A DNA stretch of 64,000 nt from Pseudanabaena galeata CCNP1313 (GTDB lineage: Bacteria; Cyanobacteriota; Cyanobacteriia; Pseudanabaenales; Pseudanabaenaceae). The notes below the pieces were generated by a model, which ran no database searches, was not told where the DNA came from, and saw nothing but the letters and a program-made list of their open reading frames with translations. The translations under genes were made by a program, and so were the position numbers. The stretch covers positions 1,054,001 through 1,118,000 of the forward strand of contig NZ_CP112874.1 of the NCBI RefSeq assembly GCF_029910235.1, read 5' to 3'. Positions 24,954 through 32,619 of this stretch are shown in pieces (within the stretch, counting starts at the first letter, position 1; every line of letters starts with the position of its first letter).

Positions 24954-25373
24954 ATGCCACCAAGGTTACAGGTCAAAAACGAAGATTGCTCACCGCTAGG
25001 GCTATATGTTCTTCAATATTTAGAAGAACAAGACATTAGTATGAACCATCTCGCCGAGTTGGCTGGTGTACCACAACCACGACTACGTGGTGCTTGCTTT
25101 AAAGGAACTTGCCCTACGCCTGAGACATTGCGAAAATTAGCCAAAATCATGGGCAAGCATCATTTAGAGCTATATACCTTGGCTTATCAAGGCAGGATTG
25201 AGCAGGTTCCAGAAGATGTGGATGATAACTTGCTGGATATTTTAATTAGGCAAATGCTGGAAACAGCAAGGGAGCTTAATTTAGCTATGCCCAAGGTTCA
25301 GCCTTCTAAAGCAAAAATCCGTAAGGCTTTAATGGAGCTAGGTTTTAGAGAAAAACGTGAGGAAATTCCTTGA
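24954..25373 (+). CDS. HTH (XRE-like) regulator
   Basis: The 139-residue protein has an N-terminal helix-turn-helix of the Cro/C1 type: LYVLQYLEEQDISMNHLAELAGVPQPRLRG (read in parts), followed by CPTPETLRKLAKIMGKHH, typical of XRE domains. The C-terminal part is a charged helical region with no recognised ligand-binding domain. Its targets are unknown. It stands alone: 290 bases of AT-rich leader with a short repeat at 24810-24860 upstream, and a palindrome after the stop. Confidence 0.75.
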   Translation: MPPRLQVKNEDCSPLGLYVLQYLEEQDISMNHLAELAGVPQPRLRGACFKGTCPTPETLRKLAKIMGKHHLELYTLAYQGRIEQVPEDVDDNLLDILIRQMLETARELNLAMPKVQPSKAKIRKALMELGFREKREEIP

Positions 25374-25387
25374 GGATTACTGACGTT

Positions 25388-25430
25388 ATACCAAAACACA
25401 AAATGGCGTAGCCATTTTGTGTTTTGGTAT
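25388..25430. terminator. Palindrome after the HTH gene
   Basis: Arms of 20 bases (starting ATACCAAAACACAAAATGGC) pair perfectly around GTA. The arm matches one hairpin of the double-hairpin elements at 22991 and 58238. It lies 14 bases after the stop codon and could end that transcript. Confidence 0.55.
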
Positions 25431-25432
25431 TA

Positions 25433-25582
25433 ATTACTGATGTTCCGTGGAACCCTCATCCCCCAACCCCTTCTACCGCAGGAGAAGGGGAGCAAAACCC
25501 ATATTATTTTCTTTTTCCCCTCTCCTTCGGGAGAGGGGCTAGGGGTGAGGGCTTTACAGACCTCCGCGTAACACCAGTTAAT
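25433..25582. repeat. TTACGTGGAAC-ended element, copy 1
   Basis: It begins ATTACTGATGTTCCGTGGAA and ends CCGCGTAACACCAGTTAAT, an imperfect inverted repeat of about 20 bases. The inside holds two GC-rich hairpins (around AGAAGGGGAG and CTCTCCTTCGGGAGAG). Related elements lie at 50420 and 55477. Confidence 0.75.
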
Positions 25583-26426
25583 TATTTGTCTCGGTGATCG
25601 CTGCGGCTAATTGCTGAAACCGACGTGGATCGCCTTCACTGCCAGAATTAATGCGCTCTTGTCGCTTAATTTCATAAAGTTGATTGAGAATATCTTGCCA
25701 ATCATTAGAAGTTAGCGGTGATTTTTTCTCTTCAGTCTCTGATATTTGTGTAGACTCATGAGTATTAATAGATTTAACTTGTTGAATTTTTTGCTGAAGC
25801 TTTTGTTGAGCTAGCCAAACCCGACCACGAATGGCGAGAACTTCATCATTACAAGACATCAAATTGAATTGCGTTTGAATTTCTGCTAGCCATGTGGGAT
25901 GTACATCAGCGATCGCGATCGCCAAAGACTGTAAGCCCACCACTGAGGCATAGCGCACCACCCATTCTTCATCTTGTTGCGCTACAAATAATAAAGCATC
26001 TAAGGCTTCTTCTTGAGCGATTTCCCTTAGTTCATCAGGGAACCAATGCCATTTCATTGTACCTAAACCCTTAACGGCGGCGCGACGTACACTCATCGCA
26101 AAGTCCGCAGTTGCCACTCCAAGCAAAGTTACCAAACCCCGTGGGTCACCAATCCCTGCTAAAGCTCGAATAGCCCATGCGCGTGCTGTGTAATTATGCA
26201 TATCTAGGAGTTCGAGCAAAGACGGTACAGCAGCGCTTCCCAGTAAAATTAGCCCATCCACAGATGCAACTGCGGCTCCTGGATTGTTATAACTTAGTGC
26301 CTCAATCAATATGGGGATAGCACCTTCTAAACGAGCCGCCGCCAGATTTTGTACTGCTTCGAGCAATAGTTTGGAAGAATCTGCTTCTTCTACGGCTTGG
26401 ATAAGTTGGGAAAGGCGATCAGTCAT
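25578..26426 (-). CDS. cpcF: Phycocyanobilin lyase subunit CpcF
   Basis: The 282-residue protein consists of HEAT/PBS-lyase repeats. Its body strongly resembles CpcF: AAIPILIEALSYNNPGAAVA-like sequence, TARAWAIRALAGIGDPRG, RRAAVKGLGTMKWHWFP and DEEWVVRYASVVGLQSL. With CpcE it forms the heterodimer that attaches a bilin to Cys84 of CpcA. It is longer than typical CpcF (about 210-230) by a charged C-terminal tail after the WLAQQKLQQK segment. It is fourth in the cpc block, after two palindromes and a duplicated cpcE tail, which may lower its expression. Confidence 0.9.
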   Translation of the reverse strand: MTDRLSQLIQAVEEADSSKLLLEAVQNLAAARLEGAIPILIEALSYNNPGAAVASVDGLILLGSAAVPSLLELLDMHNYTARAWAIRALAGIGDPRGLVTLLGVATADFAMSVRRAAVKGLGTMKWHWFPDELREIAQEEALDALLFVAQQDEEWVVRYASVVGLQSLAIAIADVHPTWLAEIQTQFNLMSCNDEVLAIRGRVWLAQQKLQQKIQQVKSINTHESTQISETEEKKSPLTSNDWQDILNQLYEIKRQERINSGSEGDPRRFQQLAAAITETNN

Positions 26427-26466
26427 ATAGATAGGTTAGAGAAGCTCTTTGCGCTCCTCTACTCTA

Positions 26467-26505
26467 CAATAAATCATCCATCAGTACCAAAACTCTAATT
26501 GCTTC
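26467..26505 (-). pseudogene. Duplicated 3' tail of cpcE
   Basis: Read on the minus strand, this segment encodes EAIRVLVLMDDLL followed by a stop. The genuine cpcE ends GAIRVMALMDELL and stop at 26632. The two tails are about 130 bases apart, with two hairpins between them. This looks like a relic of a duplication or a displaced ancestral gene end. Confidence 0.8.
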
Positions 26506-26511
26506 ATAAAA

Positions 26512-26552
26512 AAACAAATAAAAGGGTCGCATAGCGACCCTTTTATTTGTTT
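26512..26552. repeat. Palindrome between cpcE and cpcF (1)
   Basis: The 19-base arms (AAACAAATAAAAGGGTCGC) pair perfectly around ATA. It lies between the cpcE tail copy and the next hairpin and may attenuate transcription into cpcF. Confidence 0.8.
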
Positions 26553-26571
26553 GCCGTCACTATAAGAAAAC

Positions 26572-26610
26572 AAGAAGAGAAAGTGGCGCTTCGCGCCACT
26601 TTCTCTTCTT
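26572..26610. repeat. Palindrome between cpcE and cpcF (2)
   Basis: The 18-base arms (AAGAAGAGAAAGTGGCGC) pair perfectly around TTC. It lies 22 bases past the cpcE stop codon. Confidence 0.8.
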
Positions 26611-26631
26611 AGGTAATATGCTTGGCGATAG

Positions 26632-27447
26632 CTATAACAACTCATCCATCAACGCCATGACTCTAATTGCTCCTTCGGTCAAATCTGGGGGAGTCGCTAG
26701 AACTATTTGTTTTTCTAACAAACCTTTAAGAGAAATTAACTTCAGGCTATTCTCAGCCATCGTATTACCGATCGCTTCTGCTGCCGATAAATAACCGATC
26801 GCCCCTAAGTCCGAAAGAACTGTCCGTCGTAGTTGTAAGTCATCATTGGCAAGAGCCGAAACTAAGCGATCGCCATATTGATCGGCAACCGCAGGCTCCG
26901 AAAGCTGATACATCGCTCTAGCCGCAGCATATTGCACTTTAGGAATCGGATGATCTAAAAATGGCAAAATGTGCGGAATCGCTTTGACTGCACCTAATGT
27001 TCCCAATGCTTCGAGAAATGCATCGTAAGGATGTTCTGGTTCTGAGTCGGCGCTAGCTTCAGAGTTAGGATTTTTGATTAACTCAATTAGGTAAGGTATG
27101 CAGGAATCATCGCCCAACATTTCTAACGATTGAGCCACAGCTTCACGCACATAAAAGTCATCGCATTCCAAAGATTTAATTAGAGCCGTTACAGCACGGC
27201 GATCGCCCAATTTCCCCAACGCCCTTGCTGCATTGCGTCGTAATGGATAGCCACCTGCCTCAGTGCGATCGGCTTCGTCGGCTAAAGCATCAATTAAAAG
27301 ATCGATCGCTTCTGGTACATTCACCCGAAAACGCCCTAACCACCAAGCCGCATAAACCCGTAACCCCAAGTCTTCACTTTGGAGATTTGCGATCGCTTGT
27401 TCAATGGTTAATAAATTATCGTCTGGAATACCAGTTTCTTCATTCAT
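26632..27447 (-). CDS. cpcE: Phycocyanobilin lyase subunit CpcE
   Basis: The 271-residue protein matches CpcE in length and sequence: LTIEQAIANLQSEDLGLRVY, AAWWLGRFRVNVPEAIDLL, YPLRRNAARALGKLGDRRAV and ECDDFYVREAVAQSLEMLGD. It is the catalytic partner of CpcF in joining phycocyanobilin to the alpha subunit of phycocyanin at Cys84. It lies 118 bases after cpcA, behind a palindrome and a terminator-like hairpin, which fits lower expression of the lyase than of the structural subunits. Confidence 0.93.
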   Translation of the reverse strand: MNEETGIPDDNLLTIEQAIANLQSEDLGLRVYAAWWLGRFRVNVPEAIDLLIDALADEADRTEAGGYPLRRNAARALGKLGDRRAVTALIKSLECDDFYVREAVAQSLEMLGDDSCIPYLIELIKNPNSEASADSEPEHPYDAFLEALGTLGAVKAIPHILPFLDHPIPKVQYAAARAMYQLSEPAVADQYGDRLVSALANDDLQLRRTVLSDLGAIGYLSAAEAIGNTMAENSLKLISLKGLLEKQIVLATPPDLTEGAIRVMALMDELL

Positions 27448-27473
27448 AATTTTAATAAAGCTTTGTAGTACAT

Positions 27474-27512
27474 AATAAGCAAAAGCGGCGCGAAGCGCCG
27501 CTTTTGCTTATT
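27474..27512. repeat. Palindrome between cpcA and cpcE
   Basis: The 18-base arms (AATAAGCAAAAGCGGCGC) pair around GAA; the GGCGC/GCGCC core places it with the dispersed palindromes. Confidence 0.85.
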
Positions 27513-27523
27513 GGATTTAACAC

Positions 27524-27550
27524 AAAAAGCACCCCATTGGGGTGCTTTTT
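27524..27550 (-). terminator. Terminator/attenuator after cpcA
   Basis: AAAAAGCACCCC pairs with GGGGTGCTTTTT around ATT, giving a GC-rich stem and T-run on the minus strand 16 bases past the cpcA stop. It probably terminates most cpcBA transcripts, with partial read-through to cpcEF. Confidence 0.8.
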
Positions 27551-27565
27551 GGTTCTTAGAAAAAA

Positions 27566-28054
27566 TTAGCTAAGTGCATTGATTGCATAGTCGATGTAGG
27601 AGTTTGCTTCAACAGCAGAGTCTCCAGACAAACCATGGTTAGCCTTAACATACTTAAGAGCTTCAACGTACCAGCTAGGAGAAAGATCAAAGGTGCGGTT
27701 GATTTCTGCAATACCAGCAACCAAGTAATCATCCATTGGACCTGTACCACCAACTACGCAGCAGTATGTAACCATACGGATGTAGTAGCCGATATCACGT
27801 ACACACTTGTCTTTACCAGTTTGGGTAGAAGCGTAGTTAGCACCAGTCATGGAGGTGGTGTAAGGGAACTTGCTGTATACAGCGTTAGCTGCGCCAGAAG
27901 CCAAAGAATCAGCCTTTTCGCTCAAAGCCTTAGCAGCAGCTAGACCAGAGGTAGCTTGACGGAAACGACCAAAAGCAACTTGAACTTCGGTAGAGCTGAG
28001 GAAGCGACCTTGAGAATCGGCGGCGGATACTGCTTCGGTTAAAGGGGTTTTCAT
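27566..28054 (-). CDS. cpcA: C-phycocyanin alpha subunit
   Basis: The 162-residue protein starts [18 protein letters not shown] and has the bilin attachment Cys84 in [14 protein letters not shown], as in C-phycocyanin alpha. It is the normal length. With CpcB it forms the trimers and hexamers of phycobilisome rods. A GGAGAAC ribosome site precedes the ATG. It is second in the operon, 104 bases after cpcB. No rod-linker genes (cpcC, cpcD) follow; the lyase genes come next. Confidence 0.97.
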   Translation of the reverse strand: MKTPLTEAVSAADSQGRFLSSTEVQVAFGRFRQATSGLAAAKALSEKADSLASGAANAVYSKFPYTTSMTGANYASTQTGKDKCVRDIGYYIRMVTYCCVVGGTGPMDDYLVAGIAEINRTFDLSPSWYVEALKYVKANHGLSGDSAVEANSYIDYAINALS

Positions 28055-28158
28055 TGTGGGATGTTCTCCAAAAATAAGTTTGTTAAGTGAGGTTTGGTCT
28101 AAAGACCAATTAATTTGTCGTAAAAATACTTGCTGACTGAAAACTGGACAAGACCAGA

Positions 28159-28677
28159 CTAGGCAACAGCAGCAGCAGCCTTGTCGAAGTAGCTACCGAT
28201 TTCACTCATAAGAGCAGAACAATCGCCACGGGTTACGCCGTTAGGATCGTTAGCAATTGCGATCGCTGCATCCTTCATTTTGCCGATACCTACAGCAACG
28301 GAAGCGCCAGGAGTACCAAGAGCCAAGTAGGTTTCTCTCAAACCATTGAGGCAACGATCTTCCAAGATGCTTGCATCGCCAGAGTAGATAGCGTAGGTCA
28401 CATAGCGCAAGACGATTTCCATGTCACGCAAGCAAGCTGCCATACGACGGCTGGTGTATGCATTTCCACCAGGAGCGATCAAAGCAGGTTGTTCAGCGAA
28501 CAAAGCACGAGCAGCATTAGCCACGATTGCAGAAGAGTTGCTGGTGATGCGGTTTACAGCATCTAAACGCTTGCTGCCATCGGCAACCATTGCGTTAAGA
28601 GCATCAATTTGGGAAGCACTGATATAAGCGCCTCTGGAATCAGCTTGGGATACTACCTTTGCAAATGCGTCGTACAT
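28159..28677 (-). CDS. cpcB: C-phycocyanin beta subunit
   Basis: The 172-residue protein has both bilin attachment sites of phycocyanin beta: Cys82 in [14 protein letters not shown] and Cys153 in [12 protein letters not shown]. Asn72, the residue methylated by CpcM in this family, is in [10 protein letters not shown]. It is first in the block, and its ATG is preceded by a GGAG site (CTGGAGATAACAG). In known systems Cys82 and Cys153 are served by the S/U and T lyases, which are not in this window. Confidence 0.97.
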   Translation of the reverse strand: MYDAFAKVVSQADSRGAYISASQIDALNAMVADGSKRLDAVNRITSNSSAIVANAARALFAEQPALIAPGGNAYTSRRMAACLRDMEIVLRYVTYAIYSGDASILEDRCLNGLRETYLALGTPGASVAVGIGKMKDAAIAIANDPNGVTRGDCSALMSEIGSYFDKAAAAVA

Positions 28678-29163
28678 AATACTGTTATCTCCAGTTATTG
28701 AGTAATTATCTTTTATTTTTTTAGACAGTCAACAATCTCAAACCAACTAATGCAGTCCTTTAATTGTTAATAGCTATTTTAATTGTTTCTGATTTTCTCT
28801 GTTGAGAAATTTAGAAAAACTTTGTTTTTATAAATAGCTAGTTTGTTCACCCTTGACTTACAAATGAGCGGCAAATGATTGCTGTTCATTTATTTCATTG
28901 GTTTAATTTCTAACCTATTTGTTTATACTATGTCGTTGGATCATTTTTTATTACAGATTGTCACAATATATGACGGCTTGTTTCGAGAGCTCGTTTTTGG
29001 GCTACTGATCGCCATTGATCCCACGTAAAAAGGCGGTTCTAGCTATGACAGCCGTACCTTTTTCATTCTTGTTTTAAAATTTGCTGTATTTTCAGCAACA
29101 ATTGCTGGATCTGCTTGAAGTAGGCGCAAAAGCAGATTTTTGATCAAAAAATATGTTTTTTGT
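28678..29163 (-). promoter_or_regulatory. AT-rich upstream region of cpcB
   Basis: About 490 bases without a gene precede cpcB. The sequence is unusually AT-rich up to 28930 and then contains TTGTGACAATCTG and several TATAAT-like hexamers on the minus strand (for example near 28926). A strong promoter with a long leader is expected for cpcBA, but I cannot fix the start site. The segment 28985-29050 contains an AAAAAGG/CCTTTTT-like pair (AAAAAGGCGGTTC). Confidence 0.45.
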
Positions 29164-29177
29164 ATAGCTAGGACATC

Positions 29178-29222
29178 AACCCCAAACAGTGGCGGCGCTT
29201 TGCGCCGCCACTGTTTGGGGTT
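29178..29222. repeat. Perfect palindrome with GGCGGCGC core
   Basis: The 21-base arms (AACCCCAAACAGTGGCGGCG...) pair around TTT. It separates the cpcB upstream region from the kinase relic. Confidence 0.85.
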
Positions 29223-29229
29223 TCCTTTT

Positions 29230-29510
29230 GTTTAGATAATTTGCAACAAATCTACGTCAAGATCCGTATTTTTAGTCTTCCCATAGACACGATCAATGAT
29301 GGGACGGGTGTACCATGACCCAAATAAAATGCTGATACGTCCCTTTGGTGCTAAGACTCGTCAGAGTCGTCAACTCTGGACGTTCACGCTCTTCATCAGA
29401 AGCGGCTCCAAAGGCATGGGTTTCTAGATAATGTGGATCTATCCATCCATAGAGCAAATTAACAGTTTCCCCCTTGCCAGCACCATCTACACCACCAAAT
29501 GAGAATAATC
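29230..29510 (-). pseudogene. Relic of a polyphosphate kinase 2-type (polyphosphate:AMP phosphotransferase) gene
   Basis: The minus strand encodes FGGVDGAGKGETVNLLYGW, then IDPHYLETHAFGAASDEERE in one frame, and WYTRPIIDRVYGKTKNTDLD in another. These match the Walker A region and the following segment of the PPK2/Pap family, which transfers phosphate between polyphosphate and nucleotides. The middle part is garbled and the frame changes near 29300-29320; no start or end of the gene remains. It is a decayed fragment covering about 90 codons. Region 29511-29663 shows nothing recognisable. Confidence 0.75.
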
Positions 29511-29663
29511 ACTGGAAAGGAAGCAGTTTGGATATAAACCCAGTTTAGCGATATTAAAGCTACCCAAACAATTTGTAAGTCTGTGGTAGGAATAACTGCA
29601 TAGGTTCAAATCATTTTGGACATTGGGTTTGAGATGAAGATGAATGATATAAATCGTAACAGA

Positions 29664-30410
29664 CTAGACTTGTTCCAATTTGCGCTCTAGGTCAAACAAA
29701 AATCCATGAATATACTCTTCTGTCCACTCAGATCCATAGAACCGAGTAAACATACCCCTAGCAGGATCTTTTTCCGCTCGATATCGTAAATATCTGAGTT
29801 GAGCCTCTCTAATTTCGGCTAACTTCTGTGGATCAGTTACAGGCTCAGCGCGATCGCAAAAATCTAGATAAGCCTGAAGGTAATCTTTGAAAGCATTAAA
29901 TACATGGGTTTGCACCACTTCATTCTCTTTGGGGCGAGTCCAGAGAAACGCAGGGGAGAAAAACTGACTTGCTTCTTCAGGGAAATCACCACCCCAAGTT
30001 AGATGCTGTTGATAGGATGCAAAGATCGGTAGGATCGACTTTGTGTATTTGTCCTGATAGTCAGGATCATCACGAAATAATGGTTGCATATCCAGCGCAA
30101 TCAAATGCCCCCCAGGAAGAGTCACCAGATCGCCCCCAAAGAATGGCAAGTCATAGTGCAAATGTGGAAAAATCACAAAGTTTAAAACCTGAAGGGAACT
30201 TCCACCCTGCACATGAGCTGCCCGAATTTGTCGTAGCTTCGATGACTGATAGCCATGACTAGTGGTCAAAACTTCGTTCTGATGGCTGCCCTTGCCCACG
30301 ATCGCCGATTTCGACTCGAAGCCTTCGGGGATTGGATAAGAATGTAAATCGGGCAATCGCTCTTTTAAATAGGCGATCGCATGATCTAAAAAAGGTTGAT
30401 ATAGAGTCAT
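29664..30410 (-). CDS. pebB: Phycoerythrobilin:ferredoxin oxidoreductase
   Basis: The 248-residue protein belongs to the ferredoxin-dependent bilin reductases. The core has [20 protein letters not shown] and later [20 protein letters not shown], with spacing typical of PebB. In the two-step pathway, PebB converts 15,16-dihydrobiliverdin from PebA to phycoerythrobilin. The start codon lies directly after the pebA stop, so translation is probably coupled. Its presence implies phycoerythrin, or another PEB-carrying protein, encoded elsewhere. Confidence 0.9.
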   Translation of the reverse strand: MTLYQPFLDHAIAYLKERLPDLHSYPIPEGFESKSAIVGKGSHQNEVLTTSHGYQSSKLRQIRAAHVQGGSSLQVLNFVIFPHLHYDLPFFGGDLVTLPGGHLIALDMQPLFRDDPDYQDKYTKSILPIFASYQQHLTWGGDFPEEASQFFSPAFLWTRPKENEVVQTHVFNAFKDYLQAYLDFCDRAEPVTDPQKLAEIREAQLRYLRYRAEKDPARGMFTRFYGSEWTEEYIHGFLFDLERKLEQV

Positions 30411-31136
30411 TTAAGCGGTCACTGCTAGGGGCTTGGCATCTTCAAACAAAAATCCATACAAAAACTTCTCTGACCATTCATGACCAAAGTAACTACTGAA
30501 AAGTCCAGAGGCTGGATCGCGATCGGCGCTGTATTGGTCATAGTCTTTCTGGGCTTTGACGATTCGCTGAATATCTGACTGATCTACTAGAGGTTTCGCA
30601 TCGTCAAGCATTGTCCAATAGAGATTCAAATAATCTTTGAATGCTTCTAGTACTCTAGTTCTCACGGTTTCAGGATCGGTCTTTGCAAACAATAAATATT
30701 TGGAGAAGTATTGATTGGCATCATAAAACTTCATTTCCAGATTTTGAGCTAAGTCTGGATACTTATCGTGCAAAGTTTTGAGAGGATAAATGTATTTTTC
30801 TAAATAGCCCCGATCTTGAAATAATGGCTGAAAATCCATCACAATTAAATTCTTGACTGATCCAAAAGACAAGAAATCAATCCCTAGTAATGGCAAGTCA
30901 TAGTTATGACTAGGATAGATGACGCTATTAAAAATTTGGGCGCTTGCACCTGCATCAATGTATGTATAGCGAATTTTCCGAAGTTCTGGACATTGGTAGC
31001 ACCAACTGCGAATCGTTGCAGGGTTACGACCGCGATCGCTGACACAAGACTCTAAACCTGCTGGTATCAAACGGCTTTGCAAGTCAAACCTTTGAAATAG
31101 AGACTGTTCTAGGTAGTCAAGAAAAGGTTTATACAT
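30411..31136 (-). CDS. pebA: 15,16-dihydrobiliverdin:ferredoxin oxidoreductase
   Basis: The 241-residue bilin reductase has IYPSHNYDLPLLGIDFLSFG in the substrate pocket and SGLFSSYFGHEWSEKFLYGF near the end, the pattern of PebA. It reduces the C15=C16 bond of biliverdin IXalpha using ferredoxin and passes the product to PebB. It is the first gene of a two-gene unit. I distinguish PebA from PebB and PcyA by remembered sequence features and gene order, not by a search. Confidence 0.9.
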   Translation of the reverse strand: MYKPFLDYLEQSLFQRFDLQSRLIPAGLESCVSDRGRNPATIRSWCYQCPELRKIRYTYIDAGASAQIFNSVIYPSHNYDLPLLGIDFLSFGSVKNLIVMDFQPLFQDRGYLEKYIYPLKTLHDKYPDLAQNLEMKFYDANQYFSKYLLFAKTDPETVRTRVLEAFKDYLNLYWTMLDDAKPLVDQSDIQRIVKAQKDYDQYSADRDPASGLFSSYFGHEWSEKFLYGFLFEDAKPLAVTA

Positions 31137-31283
31137 GAATTTTATGAAAAACTACAAATTTGTAAAAATCGTTTTTAAAGTCTTAATCCATGACAATACG
31201 AGATCAGTTCTTTATCCAAGGTGAATATGAGAAACTAGTTAATAATCCTTAACAAAAGAAGCTACAGCAACGTAAAAACATAA

Positions 31284-31336
31284 AACTCACGTTAAATGAA
31301 TGCGGCGCAAAGCGCCGCATTCATTTAACGTGAGTT
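31284..31336. repeat. Palindrome bounded by IS982-type ends
   Basis: AACTCACGTT, then a palindrome ATGAATGCGGCGC-AAA-GCGCCGCATTCAT, then AACGTGAGTT. The outer ends are those of the IS982-type MITEs while the inside has the GGCGC core, so the two repeat classes are combined here. It shares its right end with the next element. Confidence 0.75.
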
Positions 31337-31395
31337 CGATATCGCCATTTGCGGCGTGCCAAGCACGACGCAAATGGCGATATCGAACTCACGTT
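31327..31395. mobile_element. Short palindromic IS982-type MITE (69 bp)
   Basis: It begins AACGTGAGTTCGATATCGCC and ends with the complement of the same sequence, a near-perfect 69-base palindrome. It corresponds to two copies of the left end of the 113-base MITE joined head to head around the GCGGCGTGC hairpin. Together with the flanking palindromes it fills the 368-base gap between pebA and glyQ. Confidence 0.8.
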
Positions 31396-31430
31396 CATTT
31401 ATTTGGGTTTTGAATTGCTATAGCAATACT

Positions 31431-31467
31431 TAATAAAAAAGTCAGCCTATGGCTGACTTTTTTATTA
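31431..31467 (-). terminator. Terminator hairpin downstream of glyQ
   Basis: TAATAAAAAAGTCAGCC pairs with its complement around TAT, giving a stem with T-runs on both strands. A second hairpin (AAAGAGAATAGC/GCTATTCTCTTT, 31474-31500) lies closer to the glyQ stop. Together they probably end glyQ transcription. Confidence 0.75.
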
Positions 31468-31504
31468 AAAAGCAAAGAGAATAGCGGCGCTATTCTCTTT
31501 GGTG

Positions 31505-32419
31505 TCAGGTTGAGACTGCTAGCTCAGCACCTAAAGGAAATCCTAGTGCTTCTCTTTGGGCGTAATAAAGTTTGGCAACTTGGCGAGCTAAATTGCGAAT
31601 ACGTCCGATATAGCGCACCCGCTCAGTCACCGAAATTACGCCTCTCGCATCCAACAAGTTAAAGGAATGCGAACATTTCAACACGTAGTCAAAGGCTGGT
31701 AAAACTAGTTCAGACTCTAATAAATTTCCTGCTTCCTTTTCGTATTGCAAGAACAATTGGAACAGTAAGTCAGAATCCTGCGGCTTGCCGCCGAAGTTGC
31801 CGAAGTTGTAGCCGCTATGCTCGACTTCACCTTGGTGATGCACCTGTCCATATTTAATGTCGCCTAGCGTTGGATGCGATCGCCACACAATGTCGTATAC
31901 CGAGTCCACCCCTTGCAAGTACATAACTAGACGCTCTAGCCCATAGGTGATTTCCGCAGAAACGGGGCGACAGTCTAAGCCGCCAACCTGTTGAAAATAT
32001 GTAAACTGGGTGACTTCCATTCCATCTAGCCACACTTCCCAACCGACACCCCACGCACCGAGGGTCGGTGATTCCCAATCATCTTCAACAAAACGTACAT
32101 CATGATCGGCGGGATCAATGCCCAAATGTTTGAGGCTATTGAGATATAGATCCAGCACATCATCGGGGGATGGCTTGAGAATTACCTGAAATTGATAGTA
32201 ATGTTGCAAGCGATTTGGATTTTGTCCATAGCGTCCATCGGTGGGACGACGGCATGGCTCGACATAGGCGACGCTCCAAGGCTCAGGACCGATCGCTCTC
32301 AAGAAAGTATGTGGACTCATTGTGCCTGCACCCTTCTCGGTGTCGTAGGGTTGAGCAATCAGACATCCGCGATCGCTCCAATATTTTTGCAACGCCAAAA
32401 TAACCGACTGAAAATCCAT
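31505..32419 (-). CDS. glyQ: Glycine--tRNA ligase alpha subunit
   Basis: The start at 32419 gives the conserved N-terminus [19 protein letters not shown], and the product has 304 residues, the usual length. Further family segments are [40 protein letters not shown] and [20 protein letters not shown]. It forms the catalytic part of the heterotetrameric bacterial enzyme that charges tRNA-Gly; the beta subunit gene glyS is not adjacent. The open frame continues 54 codons upstream through a palindrome, but that part is repeat-derived and not expected to be translated. Confidence 0.95.
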   Translation of the reverse strand: MDFQSVILALQKYWSDRGCLIAQPYDTEKGAGTMSPHTFLRAIGPEPWSVAYVEPCRRPTDGRYGQNPNRLQHYYQFQVILKPSPDDVLDLYLNSLKHLGIDPADHDVRFVEDDWESPTLGAWGVGWEVWLDGMEVTQFTYFQQVGGLDCRPVSAEITYGLERLVMYLQGVDSVYDIVWRSHPTLGDIKYGQVHHQGEVEHSGYNFGNFGGKPQDSDLLFQLFLQYEKEAGNLLESELVLPAFDYVLKCSHSFNLLDARGVISVTERVRYIGRIRNLARQVAKLYYAQREALGFPLGAELAVST

Positions 32420-32513
32420 GCTGTACAGGGCAATAACACTAGTGTTTTTTATCCTATCAGCGATCGCACCGCAAATCTTCCCTCTCCTAATTATTCCAGC
32501 AATTCTCATTATG

Positions 32514-32607
32514 AAAACGAGTTTAATGTTTCCAGAGCCTTTGGCGCTGGAAACATTAAACTCGTTTTTTTGAATTAACAAAAGTGTTGCTACACTTTCG
32601 TTAATTC
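32514..32607. repeat. Two adjacent hairpins upstream of glyQ
   Basis: First hairpin: AAAACGAGTTTAATGTTTCC arms around an imperfect GCC/GGC core (32514-32569). Second: AATTAACAAAAGTGT/ACACTTTCGTTAATT (32574-32607). The preceding AGCAATTCTCATTA also precedes the palindrome at 3513. The second hairpin resembles the AAAAGTGT hairpin of the double-hairpin element at 58238. Confidence 0.75.
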
Positions 32608-32619
32608 ATATACTTGATA

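Noticed and set aside
32420-32581. An N-terminal extension of GlyQ
   Set aside because: The extra 54 codons run through a palindrome, and GlyQ proteins start at MDFQSV.
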